DNA of 64,000 nt from Macrosoma leucophasiata (GCA_036365455.1 JAWQUS010000010.1:21376501-21440500), one strand, 5' to 3'. Shown: positions 1 through 13,863, counted from the stretch's first letter. Numbers and translations are program-made. The notes: a model not told the origin generated them from the sequence alone.

Positions 1-382
1 CTTGTCGGCTCGCGGTGCGGTACTGATGGTGCGTTTACTCGAAGGCATGTGGGCACGTTGGAGGTTGTAGATTGGACTAATTGATGAGATGCGATAACGC
101 GTTGGATCTCAACTCTCAACGTCTCTTTAGGACATTTTACATATTAAAATAATGTTCTGTTATTTTCCAGGTTTTATATGCTGTATATTAAAGTTACCGG
201 TGAATGTGGTACGGAGCTGGTTATCCTATCAGCGATCGGATATCGACAAGATAATGATTATGATGACGTGATCATAAACGTACTTTTCAGATTGGTAAGA
301 GATATTAGATCTACAAGATAAAAATATCTACTTACTTACTCTACAATATTTACACTTTTTATTACTTACCTTTATACCATAA

Positions 383-529
383 CCCCCTTATTCATAAACG
401 TATTTTTAGCTAAAGTGTTGCTAATCTCTGCTTTGTCTCTTTCTATCCTGCACATTTGACAATGCAACTGACAAAGACAAAGCATTCTATACCTAAAACG
501 TATCTAATGTACGTTTATGAATAAGGGGG
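383..529. mobile_element. PIF/Harbinger-like MITE, 147 bp
   Basis: Inverted ends CCCCCTTATTCATAAACGTA and its complement face each other and are flanked on both sides by TAA (380-382 and 530-532), the 3-bp target type of PIF/Harbinger elements. No coding capacity. Confidence 0.75.
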
Positions 530-1024
530 TAAATATTTATTGTTGAATAAAGTGCCATTAGTGACATAGGCTATTTTACATTCATTGCACCTGTGCGAAG
601 CCAGGGCGAGATGCTAGTTTAAGAATTAAGTCGGCCTTTTTTGTTGTTTTTTTTTTTATTTATTTCGTTGTAAACATTGAAATTTGTGTCGTGACAGGTA
701 ATGTGGGAACGCCTTACATTAGAAAGAAAAAAAGAATTCTCTATGATTTTACTTATTATTGTTTTATTTGACGAAATGCTCCAGGGTTTGCAATGTGTGT
801 GCAGAGATTTATATTTATTGATATCTGAAGATGAATCACGAAAACAAAGGCTCTTTATGGACACGTACTCATCGATTGATTCCAATGCACGTGTAGGTAT
901 AGTCAGTAGGGTAGTTACACGAGTTCCTTTTAAAAAAATAATCAACGTCTAAATAACTTTATCAAATTCAATAAAAATGAATTAGCCAATAACGTTATTT
1001 ACCAGTGATCAATAACCATACAAA

Positions 1025-1211
1025 TCTATAATATAACAATAAGTCGGGTTTTCCTTCCTGACGCTATAACTCCAGAACGCACGAACCGATTGCCACGGTT
1101 TTGCATTCGTTGGAAAGGTCTCGGACTCCGTGAGGTTCATAGCAAAGAAAATTCTGGAAAATATATTTATAAAACGACATCGACGCGGGCGTAGCCGCGG
1201 GCAACAGCTAG
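1025..1211 (+). mobile_element. Non-autonomous Helitron, family 1, copy 1 (187 bp)
   Basis: Begins TCTATAATATAA and ends CAGCTAG, with a short GC hairpin (GCGGGCGTAGCCGCGGGC) near the 3' end, inserted between A and T. The copy at 5604 has the same length and the same ends. Confidence 0.85.
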
Positions 1212-2449
1212 TGTGTCATAAATAACACATGTCCATAAAGGAGAATGATACTGATCCCTACATTTCTAGGCCCAATGTTAACACTGTACAAATAATGACT
1301 ATAAAATAAATAATTTGAAATTAGGACAATTTTTGAATTGCTAGTAATTTAAGTATATATGTTTAAGTAAAAGTTGGGTTAGATTGCTACCTAATTGTTA
1401 ACTCTATATTACAGAATGTACCGTGTAATGGGTTAGCCAGTAACGATTTTACGGGCCCAAAATTACCCGCCACCTTTAACATTTAGTGTGTACTTTGTGA
1501 CTCTACAAAATTTGGCAGGTATTTTGCCAAAGCAATTTACGATTTTGAAAAAAACAATAGCGATGTTTACAAGAAATAGATGCAGTAAAGAGATACAAAG
1601 CTCAATTTTCCCTAGAAACGTCTAATAAGAAACATTGCGAACATTTCCATAGAATTAGCTTTATTCACACGTGTTACGTATTTGGAGCGTTTATCAGCCA
1701 TCACATGTTTCACAAACTAAAAACCTAATGTTAGCTTGGTAATGAATTGATACGAACACTGACCAGCTACGGAAGTAATTCTAGTTTGAGATTGTTAACA
1801 TTGTCTGAGTTTAAATTCAAAACTTTCAACTTATTTTCACTATTACATCTCATATTTACTGTTGACGATCTTTGAGGAGGATAATAAGTTATTAAAGTCC
1901 ATTTTTTTAACGTATTAGAAAAGATAACGGATAATATTTTTCTATTTGATTATCCGACCTGAACCTTGCCTTTATATTACGAGCACCTATTTCTTCCGAA
2001 CTGATCAACTTTTTTCCCTTCAAATAATTAAGGTTGTTGCTATATGAAGAGAAACTAATTTCCTTTGATAATCAGCAATAAATTTATTATATTACACAGA
2101 TATATTATTTTCTTCAACCGATATAATAACACTTTGGATAATATAGGTAAAGAAAACTACACATACTTCTCTTAAATAAAATTTCTTAATTCTAAATTGT
2201 GACAAACGTCACCGAGCCATGTCAAGAAATAATAATTCAATTTCTTTAAAAGATTACGCCTAAAAAGCGTCTCGTAATTTTAGAGTGCATTGTAGAAATC
2301 GACACCGTGTTAATATTCAATTAACAGTTTAATGTAATACTCTATGACTCTAATCATCACAGGCGATCATTGCAATGTTATGTAAGAACTCATATCGATG
2401 GTCTCTATTAATAATAATCAACGTCTCAATATTGGTTCTACAAAAAGAT

Positions 2450-2753
2450 TTTACTGGTGGTAGAGCTCCAGTGACGGAGCTCGCGGGCGTAGGCACCACC
2501 GCATTACCTAATATACTTGCCGTTAAATGGTAGTGTTCAGCACTATCGTGTTCCGGTCAGGTGGTAATGTACGGCTCTGTAATTTCCGGCACAGAGGCAT
2601 AACACCTAATGCCTCAGGAGTGGCAGCGCATTTGCATTTTGACCTGTGGTCATTGTGTGAGTGTCTATAGGCTGCAGTCATCACTTAACATCAATGTGAA
2701 CTGCACGCTTGTTTGCCACTTTTATAACATAAAAAAAAAAAAAAAAAAAAAAA
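2450..2753 (+). mobile_element. SINE-A, full copy with long poly(A)
   Basis: Begins TTACTGGTGGTAGAGCTC and ends in a run of 23 A. This is the reference copy of the most frequent repeat in the window. A tRNA or 5S head is not clear. The 3' half (CTGCAGTCATCACTTAACAT) looks LINE-tail derived. Confidence 0.85.
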
Positions 2754-4626
2754 TAGGTATTTCAATACAGCATTTCAAAAACGACTTAGATCTATCTTAT
2801 TTTTTATTTGAAGTGCTTTATTGAAGAAGGTAAATCAAAACATCTACTTAGAAGATACAAGGAGAGTCGGGGGCGAGACATCTTAAGATAAAATGTCAGA
2901 GCTATCTTAAATCAGACAGTAAATTAACGACGATGATGATCTTGAGATGAGAGAATTACATGACATCGTTTATTTAGTGCTAAGGTCGGGCCTACATTAT
3001 GCCTACACTACACCTTGAGTTTTCATTCAATTAGGTACTTTCTAGCATATACATTAATGTATAGATACGCGGACGTTGCGGGCACAGATAGTAACATTAT
3101 ATAATTTGCAAAATTAATAATTCATGATGAACGATGTGTTGAAAGAAGCAAATAAGCATGTAGTTCACATTGATGCTATGTGAATACAATTGCCTTTAGA
3201 CATCTACATATTTATATACGAGTTTTCAATGTAAATTGCCACTCCTCACTAATCTATTTTGCATGAACATACCTAAAATCATTGCAAAACGAACGATTGC
3301 AGTACCTATACCTACATTATCCGGCATATTTAACCGGAGAACAACATCGCTTAATATTAAATTTGGCGACAGATTAGTTACAGTCTCCGTGATTGGAGCT
3401 CTACCACCAGAAATGCTAATTGATTAAATAAACAATACGATTAAGTTACATAACAAAATGTTGACTCAGGCTCAATAAAATGTTAAATGAGATTTTTTTT
3501 CCACATCACATTCATTATGTATGAAAAACAGTACCAAAGTGGGTCATTCATGATTTATATTGTGTCATAATAAACCAAATCACGTAGCCCCATGAATATT
3601 TATTCGACATCGTACATCAATTCAATGAGCAGATTATGTCTGTTGACTAAAATGAATAGGTGTGTTAAAGATATGTATAAAAGGTTTAAAGCTTATCAAT
3701 TATGTACCGAAGGTTTAAAGAGTATTATGAGATTAAAAGCCTTTTATAAATATTTATTTTGAATTTGTTAAAACAATTAAAAAAAATAATGTGTAATACT
3801 TTTTTGTAATACGACAATCTCGGATTTTTTTTGATTTCATGTAAAACATAAACAATGAATCTGATCTCTCTTAAATACTGTAAAATGTTACAAAAGATTA
3901 TACCTATACAGTATTCTAAGGAAATCATCGCTTCTTTAATATTGTAAATGTGAATGTAAGTTTGTTTCTTACACTTTCACGGGAAAACTTCTTATCCAAT
4001 CATCATAAAACTTATTCTTGGTAAATATTTTTTTTTAATTAAACAATATATGTTTACGAAAAATTAAAAAAAATGCGATCGAGCCGCGGGTGAAAGTTAG
4101 TCTTATTATGATCAAATTAAAAAATATTTTCCAATCAATAGACGTGAATATAGATTTATTTCTTGTTGACGGTAGGTAGAAAACTGCAATTGTTTTCATA
4201 TAAGGATTTTACGAGGCAAGGTCACACATCCGCATGTCCGGTATAGGACGCTGATGGCAAACTTGTTGTATAAATAATATTATTTATAAAGCCTGTCAGC
4301 CCACACTTGATGATTCAATATATTCAAAGGTTTAAGTAGTTGAGTGTCACCGACAAATAGATACTGGGCATAAATTAAATCAACATTAGGCGTGGTTGTC
4401 AGGTTGCGTGTCGGGACGTATAAAATTAGTCAAACTTTTTGAAAAACCGATTTTTTGCATAATGTTGGTCAGGTTATACCTAAGTTAATGCCTACATTTT
4501 TTTATGTCGTAAAACGTCATTGCTGTGAGGATATCAAGCTCATTTATGAAGTGTAAATGTATCTATCTATTCTCATGTTAGTTTTTAGACTTTTTTTTGT
4601 CTCACATTATTTTTATCTATTATCTA

Positions 4627-4830
4627 TCTATATATATAAATATCAATTACTGTTCGTTAGTCTCGCTAAAACTCGAGAACGGCTGGACCGATTTGGCTAA
4701 TTTTGGTTTTTAATGATTTCTGAAAGTCCAGGGAAGGTAAAGGTAAAAAGGGTAAAAGGTATCTATCAAACATTTGACACATTACGAGTATTTCATTCTG
4801 AGGCGATACGAAGTTTTCCGGGTCAGCTAG
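4627..4830 (+). mobile_element. Non-autonomous Helitron, family 2, copy 1
   Basis: TCTATATATATAAA at the start, GGGTCAGCTAG at the end, and the body GCTGGACCGATTTGGCTAAT shared with copies at 42044 and 60671. Confidence 0.8.
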
Positions 4831-5603
4831 TAAATAATTGAATAAACTACTTTTTATACACCTTATATATTATTGCAAAGTGTAAATCTAGACTCATTCC
4901 ATAACATTTTTCATGTTCTAAACGGACACAGACGTACTTAAAAATAATTGTGAGAACTGTTAACAATCACGACAATTTTATTGTTATAAAAATACACGAC
5001 TCAGGTACGTTCCTTTATCAACTAGTTGGTGCACGGTACGTGCTTTATCTAAACGGAGAATTTCCATCGCTACCGTGAAATAAAAAAGTTAAAACAACTA
5101 CATAAGTTTTACCAAGTTCTATCTACATACTACTTCAGTTTATTTCTTCTGTCTACTTCGGACGGTAATAAATTCAGATTAAAATAATTGAGCTGCTCTA
5201 AAATTCGAAAATGTAGAGTCGTTTAGTAAAATTGACCTGTCATAGTACTCGTGCCTAGGCACCTAGTGTTTTCAAATAAGGAATGAACAAAATTATAACT
5301 AATCGTTTTTCGGAAAATTAATATCATTTATCACTCTACCAAATATTTTCTCTCGAAAATAGAATAATTGAAACAGGCTTTTTGGGAGTTTTGAAACAAG
5401 CGTGTGTTTTTTTATCTGATCGTTTTTCAAATGTCGTGGCTGACAGCTTTTAGTTTTTTATTTCACAGTGAATTCGCTGTCCGTGATTACGCCAGGTGCA
5501 AGTCTGGATCGAAAAAAGTAATGTAACAAAAACCTCTTTCATGCACCTAGTTCACTACCACTAACGAATAACATAAATGTTATACCTACCATGGCTCTTT
5601 TAA

Positions 5604-5790
5604 TCTATAATATAAAAATAAGTCAGGTTTTCCTTCCTGACGCTATAACTCCAGAACGCACGATTCGATTTCCACGGTTTTACATTCGTTGGAAAGGTCT
5701 CGGGCTCCGTGAGGTTTATTGCGAAGAAATTTCAGGAAAAAATATTTATAAAACGACATCCACGCGGGCGAAGCCGCGGGCAACAGCTAG
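5604..5790 (+). mobile_element. Non-autonomous Helitron, family 1, copy 2 (187 bp)
   Basis: Same 5' TC and 3' CTAG ends, same 3' hairpin (GCGGGCGAAGCCGCGGGC) and same length as the copy at 1025. It is also inserted between A and T. Confidence 0.85.
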
Positions 5791-6560
5791 TAGTTTATAA
5801 AAAGAAACAAACAATTTTATTATTTGGCGTAAAAATAAACATTTTATTCTAGAACTATCTTTTAAAAACCTTTTATAATTTGGAAGACATTTTTTTTTAA
5901 ACTACTGGGTACTAGGTGTTAATGCACTAGTTCAAATAGTAATAGTACCCATGTAACGTCTAAAGTCTAGTAAATTAGGTAGTACTATAATTTTCGGGTT
6001 TTCGATTTTTTTAAATTCTTTGAAATGTTTTATTCGATATTACTACTGAGCAAACAGATTTGCTGTGGGAAAATAACCATTTAATAAATATCTGCTATAT
6101 TTTCATCCTTATTACAAAGCAAAATGATAAATCTTCATTCATTTATCTTTCTGACCTTTGACGCGACAGAGCTCAGGGTGAAGTGCCACCGTCTCGCCAT
6201 CTCCCCTACGATGTTCAATTACTTTTGGGGGCGTCAAAAAGGAGATTGGTACTTAACACGTTTATATAAACAAAAGGCAGCGAGTTTTTATTTTCACGCA
6301 TAATTTTTTTCAGAATCTTGATGTAAATATAATGAAATGCTGTATATTTTTTTATTAGACAAAGAAGTAAGTAAACCTACTTCGTAAATAAAATTTACAG
6401 GGACGATTTTTAAGGACAGTGAGAGTTGATTTTACTGTCTTCTACGGTAAGAACTGAGTGACTGATATACAATGCACACCCGAAACTACTGGTCGTAGGA
6501 GCTGCGATCTGGCATTAACATTTTTGAGGACTGCTCCCTCTTGGGATCGGACTGATTCCC

Positions 6561-6787
6561 ATGGGAACGGGAATATCGCGGTCAAAAGATAACTCAGATT
6601 CTCTCGTGGAAAATATAAAACCTGTATACATGAGAACAGTCATAAATCGAAACAAGTATATTCTGCCAAAAAGCAACAACTTCTATGGGACTAGAGTGAT
6701 TAGTTATCCAATACCTCATTATTTAAATAAACTGCCTTTAGATTTGCAAATTACGTATAGTACAAACAATAAATTTTTCTGTAATTA
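6561..6787 (+). pseudogene. Possible LINE C-terminal relic
   Basis: A 75-codon frame whose end FYGTRVISYPIPHYLNKLPLDLQI resembles the 'Y..R...Y..P..WN.LP' ending of CR1-like reverse-transcriptase ORFs, with Trp replaced. No upstream domain remains. Weak call; it could be a chance frame. Confidence 0.35.
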
Positions 6788-7440
6788 ATTAAAAAGTTAC
6801 TACACTAAGCCTAAAATCACGGCGCCCAGATAAACCCTGTGAGGTTTTCGTGGTGCGGTATTTATTTTATAAAAGTGCTGTATTTTAAAATGTACTAAAT
6901 AAATTAATAATAAAACAAATAAAAAAAATGATGTAAAGAATCATCATAATCATCAATTGCCCTCCAAAATTGGCTATATGAATTAAACCTTATAATAATT
7001 TAAATATTATGACTCGAAATAAATATAGGTACATTTACTAATAATACAAGAGATAAAGGCATTGTTTCAATGATTTATCTATCCAATCAACATCTTAATT
7101 ATGGTTTAGGCAATATCTAAAAATAGAACTACGGACGGCAACGCCTTCAATCCAATTTATTTTTTCAATCAATGGAAACCTTAAGCATTAGTATGGTATC
7201 ATCCTGGATCTAATTGACGGGAAATTTATGATGCCATACTCGTGTCTATTGCAATTACATGGGGTTCTATATTTGAGTGTGTTTATTTGCAAATTTTGTG
7301 TGTAAAACAAGTTTTTTTATTCATCTACATCCTACGCGCAGTGAGCTTTTAAAGAAAAACTGAATTTGTGTTTAGCATTTTTAGTTAATTTTGTTGTTTT
7401 GCCTCTGTGTTGGCAATTAGATACCTACTAGATTACTACC

Positions 7441-7960
7441 TAGGGTGCAGTTGCACCAAAACATTTTTTAAAGTGACGGTTATTGTTAAATGTAATAACA
7501 GTAAGGTACATTTACTGCACCAGCGTATAATTTACGTCGGTAAAGTTGGTAAACTCTGGGTTGACAGATTCACTTATCAGCCGAGGAGCCAATTTTGAGG
7601 TTTATTTTAACACTAGCTGTTGCCTGCGGCTTCGCCCGCGCGCATGTCTTTTTATAAATAACTAAGTAGCCTATGTTCTTTCTCAAAGTCAGCTCAATCT
7701 CTGTACCAAATTTCATTAAAATCGGTTTAGTCGTTTGGACGTGAAAAGGTGACAGACAGACAGACAGAGTTACTTCCGCAGTAGTATTAGTTTATTATAA
7801 AGTACGGAAGTAGGAATTAACCATTGTAGGCCGGCCAGTTACGGTTAAAGTTAAATTAATGACGTCATTTAAAAATGTTCAAATGGTGCAATTCATTTTT
7901 TAACTAATTGGTACTTTGATAGATTTTTGAAGTTAAAGTTAGATGGTGCAACCCAGCCTA
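7441..7960. mobile_element. MITE with GGGTTGCACC-type ends
   Basis: Ends TAGGGTGCAGTTGCACCA and TGGTGCAACCCAGCCTA face each other. It is interrupted by a Helitron at 7613-7800. The same ends occur at 32126-32595 and 38911. Confidence 0.65.
7613..7800 (-). mobile_element. Helitron-like element, minus strand
   Basis: Starts at its CTAG 3' end followed by the GC hairpin (GCGGCTTCGCCCGCG) and contains the familiar lepidopteran block around GACAGACAGACAGA. It sits inside the GGGTTGCACC-ended MITE at 7441-7960. The 5' boundary is approximate. Confidence 0.65.
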
Positions 7961-9059
7961 AAACTAGTAATGTAACAAATAGTTTACGTGCCTACACCTT
8001 CGAGCTCAGATTCTTCAAGTAAAACAAGTCAAGTTAAAGCTTGAACCCATATACGGTCAAAGGAGATGTTGCGAGCACGGCTCTGGTTCGTACATGTCTT
8101 CAAAAAATGGGTAAATTAAAGAAGAAACCGAAAAAAATACAATTAATTTATTCAAGAATATATTTTAGAGTTACAACCACATTTAATTCAAACGATTTTA
8201 TCATTTTCAACCATGTTCAACATGGCGGCGATACAGCTGACGCTTGGAATAGTACCTATGTAGATAAAACAAAACTAATTCTATTTGTATCTTATTAGTG
8301 CATCACATATTATCAAAAAAAATCTACGATCGACGTATCGAATCGATCAATTTTAAGAAGATCCGATGATTTTTTCAAAATTGGAAATCGATTATTATGG
8401 TAGGAACACATAAAATCGATTTCGATAATATTTAGAAAATACTACTTTTTTCTCCAAGTACTGTATAATCCAAAAAACAATTTAAAAAATGAAAATGTCA
8501 AAATGACATCGCCCGCCATATTCGCCATGTTAGTTTTGAGTTGCAATTCTAACTGCAAATAATGTTTTTTAACTGCAAACAAAGCTAAATAAGTGAAAAT
8601 ATGCAGTAAAAAAACGTTTTTATATTGATTTTGCCTGATAATGATATTGTGTACAATACATGGCCGCTATTTACAAGAATGACGTAATTCAAACGAGAAT
8701 AATGAAATAAAAACACAACAACAATTTTTAAATGTTAAAAAAGTCAAAATGCAAGCTTGGAAGCGTCGAGGTTGTGGTAATGATAATGGCCGGTTTTTCT
8801 CGAATCACCTTACCAATTCCTTAACAAGCCAGGGTAACTTACTGCTTTATATGGACCGTATCGGCTGGTGAGATTATAGACCGTGACACACAGACGGCGT
8901 GGATGAAAAACAATCGGTAAATGAATCTTATTAAAAATGTTATAATAAAAAAATAGTAAAGAATCGATAAAGCTGGCTTACTTTATAGAGACAAGCGAAG
9001 TCTTGTTGCGTTCATACTTAGCGTGGGAATGTGAGTAAGCGTATTTTTTAAGCTATTGC

Positions 9060-9310
9060 ATAGCTTCTATCGCGGACCTTGAGCGCGGGGACCGAATTCA
9101 GAAATTCCGTAACGTTAAAACCTCACGCTCCCCACTCCGACGGGCACGGAGGTGTGGCTTGAAGGCCGTGCATTGTCTAACGTTGTTTCTTTTCGGCAGT
9201 CTTCGTCACGGTGTTTGTGTGCGTGCAACTAGACGTATTGTACGACTCTACGAAGCTCGCACGAATCGAGACGAGCTGCTCCGAAATCGGACGAATACAT
9301 AAGCAGCTGT
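9060..9310. promoter_or_regulatory. GC-rich island in the flanking intron
   Basis: Unique, CpG-containing stretch (TTGAGCGCGGGGACCG, CCGACGGGCACGGAG, GACGAGCTGCTCC) bounded by AT-rich DNA. No coding frame is supported. It may be a promoter or first noncoding exon. Confidence 0.35.
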
Positions 9311-11887
9311 TTATATGTATTGTAAAATAATAAAAATATTTCAAACAATATTAAATTTTTTACTTAATAAAAGAAAAAAAAATGTTTTCTTATCGGTCAC
9401 CACGCTCAAAAAGTGTAACTTGAATTAATATCAAAGAAATACTGCATAAATAAAATAAATAAATAATTATAATTGCAGTTGATACAAAATGCTATGTGCA
9501 ATAGCTTTACCGCGGCAGTCCCCGAGTGCCACACGACGATTTTTTATTTATTTACGATAGACGCAGATGTCAATACAAACAGTCTCCGATATAAATCAAA
9601 TACCTACTCAATATCTGCAGATAAGTATTAGATGACCTTTAATCGTGTCTACACGATCATCAATCATGTTTATTATTGTGTTTTTTTTTTTAATTAAGGT
9701 ATTCGAATGATTAATTTCTCCTTTGAACACACATGTACGACTTCAAGTTGTACATCCCTTACAACCATGTGTTAACCGGTATGAGTCAAATATAACCAGC
9801 ACATGACACTAATACCCGACTAACGATTAAAGGATATGCCATGATAGCATACATCACACCTATTTAGGCGACAAATGATTTACAACGGGTGAACCGAGTG
9901 AGATAGATATTTAATGATGTATGCCAATAATTTATGATAAGTTATTAATAATTGATTGGTTTCGCCATTTATATGGTTACTGGGTTTCATGTGCGAATCT
10001 GTACAGTTAGGTACGGATTCAGCTACATCGTATGTGTACTTTAAGCAGTTGTTATAAAAGCTATTTTTACTGGCATATGCTTATTCATTTGTTTCAGTGA
10101 ACACTAAAACAGGCTATTCCTCCTATTCCATTAGTGTTGGAGGCATGAAGGTGTATTTGATTTTAACACGAGTATATTTGCTTTCACACATAGTTGTATG
10201 GCTATTTTTTGTATTTTGAAACCAAATATTAGCTTATTAAACTTGTATTTGGTGTTACTTAAATGGTATGCAATGTTTAAACTCTAAACCTAAATATTGT
10301 TGCTGTCACTATTAGGTAGGTATACATCGTCTGTTCTTTCCTTAAAAATATCGCAGCGTTTGAATTTACCTCTATTTTTCGTCTTAAATAAAATATCTAA
10401 TAAGCCAATCCAATTGTTACGAATGAAAATAAAATAAAGATATCGACATTTAATCATACATTTTTCGGTTGAGCGATTATTGCGCTAGTAAATTTCTGCT
10501 TATTCGTTTCTATTTCAGAAAAAGTAGAGGCTTATTAGGCCAATTAAGTATCGGATATATGCGTCAACCTAAATTTGATTAACATATGGGTTTTTTTTTT
10601 CATGCAACTAAGTCATTTTAATTATTATCCGTCTTATTAGATAGGTACTTAAATAATTACTCAGATGCAACACGACGATTAGTCGTCGTAGACATGACAG
10701 GTATCGTGCATAACATAATTATATTGAAAAGACGGCATCTGCCGAATTGTTTAGGAACTAACAAGTACGTCATGCAAGCGCTTTTCATGTTACAACGAAA
10801 ACTAGAGAGGAGCTGAATCGCGCAAGCGAATTTATTTAATTTTTTTTCCATACTATATTTTGCCTAACGATAACCTATCTGGTCGCTTAGTATTATGACC
10901 GTGGTCATAATAGAAACGCGCTCGGACAGATTATAGTTTCATCACAGGCATATTTCTAACGCTATGATCTCACAAGTGTAATCAATACTGTAACTTAAAC
11001 CGCATAAGCGCCTACTTTAAATTATGAGTCGATTGTATTCTTGATCACTATTTGTCTTTTGCAGGCGTTTCAAAAAATGTAAACGACATTTTCGTCATCA
11101 CACTGCCAATTATACTATTAACTGTACTATGAAATAAATGTACTTTACATGTAATTAAACAATAAAATAAAATGTAAACCATACAAATTAAGAATAAAGA
11201 ATTTATCACAAGTTATTTTCCTTAATTATGGTTACACCTACTTATCAATTTCATTATCCGGGTATTTTTACATAACCTTGTATGCTATTGTACATATGAA
11301 TAAATGACGGAAGATATCAATCTCGACACCATTATGAGCACTAATAGTCTACCAACACGAACGTGACCACGAAATCAATCTAGCACTAAAAGCGAAGACA
11401 GAAAAAACGCGATAATGATCGAACTTGTTCTTCAAAAACGATTTACGATTAGACTAATGCGCTGATCTTCAAATTAAACAAAAAACACAAGGTTTATAGT
11501 GCGCGATTGTACATGAAATTACTATAATAAATACTTTACTTCGTTCATCAGACGAAGTCAGGTTTCACATAAGCCTACTTAGATTCGCCGAAAGTCAATT
11601 TTGACACTCCTTATTCAACTGGTTCTAATCTAAAATAATATATTCTAATATTCAGGTACACCTTTTTTTCACAAGAACCCCTACGGTTTGCTGAGCTGAT
11701 AACACTAATAATATACACTGCGTAAAAAATGGTATTCGTCATACGACACCTTATGGGAAAAGATTTACTTCTGTTGTGCCCAATGCTTGCGTTTGGTCGC
11801 TTGGTACGGGCCTGTATCAAACTTCACTCAGACTGAGCTTACAGACCCAGATTGAAGGTGTATCAAAAAAGGGAGCAGCAGACTTAC
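9311..11887. other. AT-rich tract without supported gene
   Basis: I see no coding exon, RNA gene or complete repeat here. The next LIM exon expected after 11888 was not found. Confidence 0.6.
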
Positions 11888-12062
11888 CAGCCCGGAACAC
11901 TTCACCGCAGCCATCGCAGCGGCTGGCGAACTGTGCGTCGTAGCAGTTGCCGCAGTAGATCTTCTCGAGCTTGGAGCCGAACTGCTTGTCCACCAGCGAC
12001 ACCCGGCACTTGGCGCACAGGAAGCAAGCTTCGTGCCAGTGCTTGTCTTTGTACGACAGGTC
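11888..12062 (-). CDS. Lmpt: Limpet-like LIM protein, internal exon (next LIM domain)
   Basis: A minus-strand exon of 58 codons plus one base. Acceptor GTCAACAG precedes 12062 and consensus donor GCTG|GTAAGT follows 11888. It enters in phase 0, matching the exon at 19609, and leaves in phase 1, so the following exon (not found at lower coordinates) must supply two bases. Zinc ligands visible: H10, C16, C19 (HWHEACFLCAKC), C37 and C40 (YCGNC), then C49 and C52 (CDGC), which open a fourth LIM domain. The peptide DLSYKDKHWHEACFLCAKC is highly typical of Limpet/FHL LIM repeats. No damage is seen. The gene continues off the left edge. Confidence 0.93.
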
Positions 12063-12162
12063 CTGTTGACAAATGTGATTGTGTTAAACCTTAGGCGTTC
12101 TTGAGTTGCCAATATGAAAGGGTCTGCGTGTATAAAGTGTTAGTAGGTAGAGGTAGGTAGGT

Positions 12163-12411
12163 TTTTACTGGTGGTAGAGCTCCAGTGACGGAGCTCGCGG
12201 GCGTAGGCACCTAATTTACTTGCCGCTAAATAGTAATGTTCAGCACTATCGTGTTCCGGTCAGGTGGTAATGTGTGGCCCTGTAATTGCCGGAACAGAGG
12301 CATAACACCTTAGGCCTCAGGAGTCGTAACGCATTTGCATTTCGACCTTGACTTTCACTTAGCATCAATGTAAGCTGCATGCTTGTTTGCCACTTCCATT
12401 ACTAAAAAAAG
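12163..12411 (+). mobile_element. SINE-A copy with internal deletion
   Basis: Same start and A-rich end as other copies; part of the middle and of the 3' region is missing. A degenerate 5' piece of the family follows at 12631-12745. Confidence 0.8.
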
Positions 12412-12630
12412 GTACATACTTAAATTGGATTTGAAAAAGTTTTTTTTGTATATGAGTTTATTATAATATACTAATATATATATAGTCTATACATATATTT
12501 ATTATGTATAGAGTATATTGAGTTACAATCATATTCTTCTGCCTAGCTCTAATCATCATTCTACACAGTTTCTTGCAGTAAAACTGTATGTATAAATGAT
12601 TTGAAGTGCTGTAGGTATATGCACATATAA

Positions 12631-12745
12631 TTGGTGAAGCTTCAGTGACGGCGCTTGCGCACGTACGTGGTACTAATACTACTAATGTTCAGCGTTATCG
12701 TGTTCCAGTCGTGGTATTGTACGGCGTTGTAATTTCCGCAGATGA
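12631..12745 (+). repeat. Degenerate SINE-A 5' fragment
   Basis: Diverged match to the first 115 or so bases of SINE-A (GGTGAAGCTTCAGTGACGG ... TAATTTCCG). Confidence 0.6.
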
Positions 12746-13124
12746 AACTGAGAAGATTAGTATCTAACAATATTTTTTTTATAAATCTCTAATGGTGGAA
12801 TATTTTCAGGGGCAAAACTTGAGTTCATCGTATTATGTATCTTAATTAAGTTTATTTATTCAAGTAAGATTTGAATTTTGTTCAAAATGACATAGAAATG
12901 GCGCTAAATTCAACGCTGTTATGCCTAATTTCTGGAACAGTGGCAACATATCTTAATCTTAAAAATGACAACGCATTTGTTTAGGAGACGACAAATCGAA
13001 ATAAGCATTTTAGATAACAGTACTTCGATACTGTAATCTGATAAGTGATGTGTAGCTTCGGTGGAAACTTGCTCTATACTGCCAAGAAACATCAATTTAA
13101 GCAGCTTTATAATTTATGGTCCAA

Positions 13125-13415
13125 TTTTTTTTTAAATGTTATAAAAGTCGCAAACAAGCGTGCAGTTCATATTAGTGTTAAGTGATGACTGCAGCGTATA
13201 GACACTTACACAATGACCAGAGGTCAAAATGCAGATATGCGCTGCCACTCCTGGGGCATTAGGTGTTATGCCTCTGTGCCGGAAATTACAGAGCCGTACA
13301 TTACCACCTGACCGGAACACTATAGTGCTGAACACTACCATTTAGCGGCAAGTATATAAGGTAATGCGGTGGTGTCTACGCCCACGAGCTCCGTCACTGG
13401 GGCTCTACCACCAGT
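13125..13415 (-). mobile_element. SINE-A, full copy, minus strand
   Basis: Poly(T) at low coordinate, CTCTACCACCAGT at the other end. Nearly full length. Confidence 0.85.
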
Positions 13416-13559
13416 CAAAATCCCTAAAACATGAAAAACCTCAAATAGTTGGCAAAGTCCAAAGCATTGATGTTTCATAATTCATAGGTATGTTGAATCT
13501 ATGAATGAAGATATCGTTCATTTGTCCAAAACAAACAAGACATAAATCTGATGTTTATT

Positions 13560-13617
13560 TTTTAACCGACGTCGAAAAAAGGAGGAGGTTCTCAATTCAT
13601 CCGGATCTTTTTTTAAA
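13560..13617. repeat. Fragment of repeat family J
   Basis: AACCGACGTCGAAAAAAGGA followed by GGAGGTTCTCAATTC, shared with 17466-17668 and 51960-52140. Confidence 0.55.
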
Positions 13618-13863
13618 TTTCATAAATTAACATAAAATGGCAAATCTTTTCCAATCTCCTAATGAAGTACGCTATAAACATAAAAATATACCAAAACAAT
13701 ACAACGAGATCAAATAAATTAACAATGTTTGCATAATAAATGAGCGAACAGTAAATAATCGATTATTTATTTTAGAACACGTGACAGAGAACATGTTTTT
13801 GCCATCGGCCATGGAAATTCCCATTAGTACGAAGACGCTCGAGGTACCTACAACGTAGGTAGA

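Noticed and set aside
8041..8298. 85-codon plus-strand frame
   Set aside because: It opens with TTG rather than ATG, has no motif, and is surrounded by AT-rich noncoding DNA.
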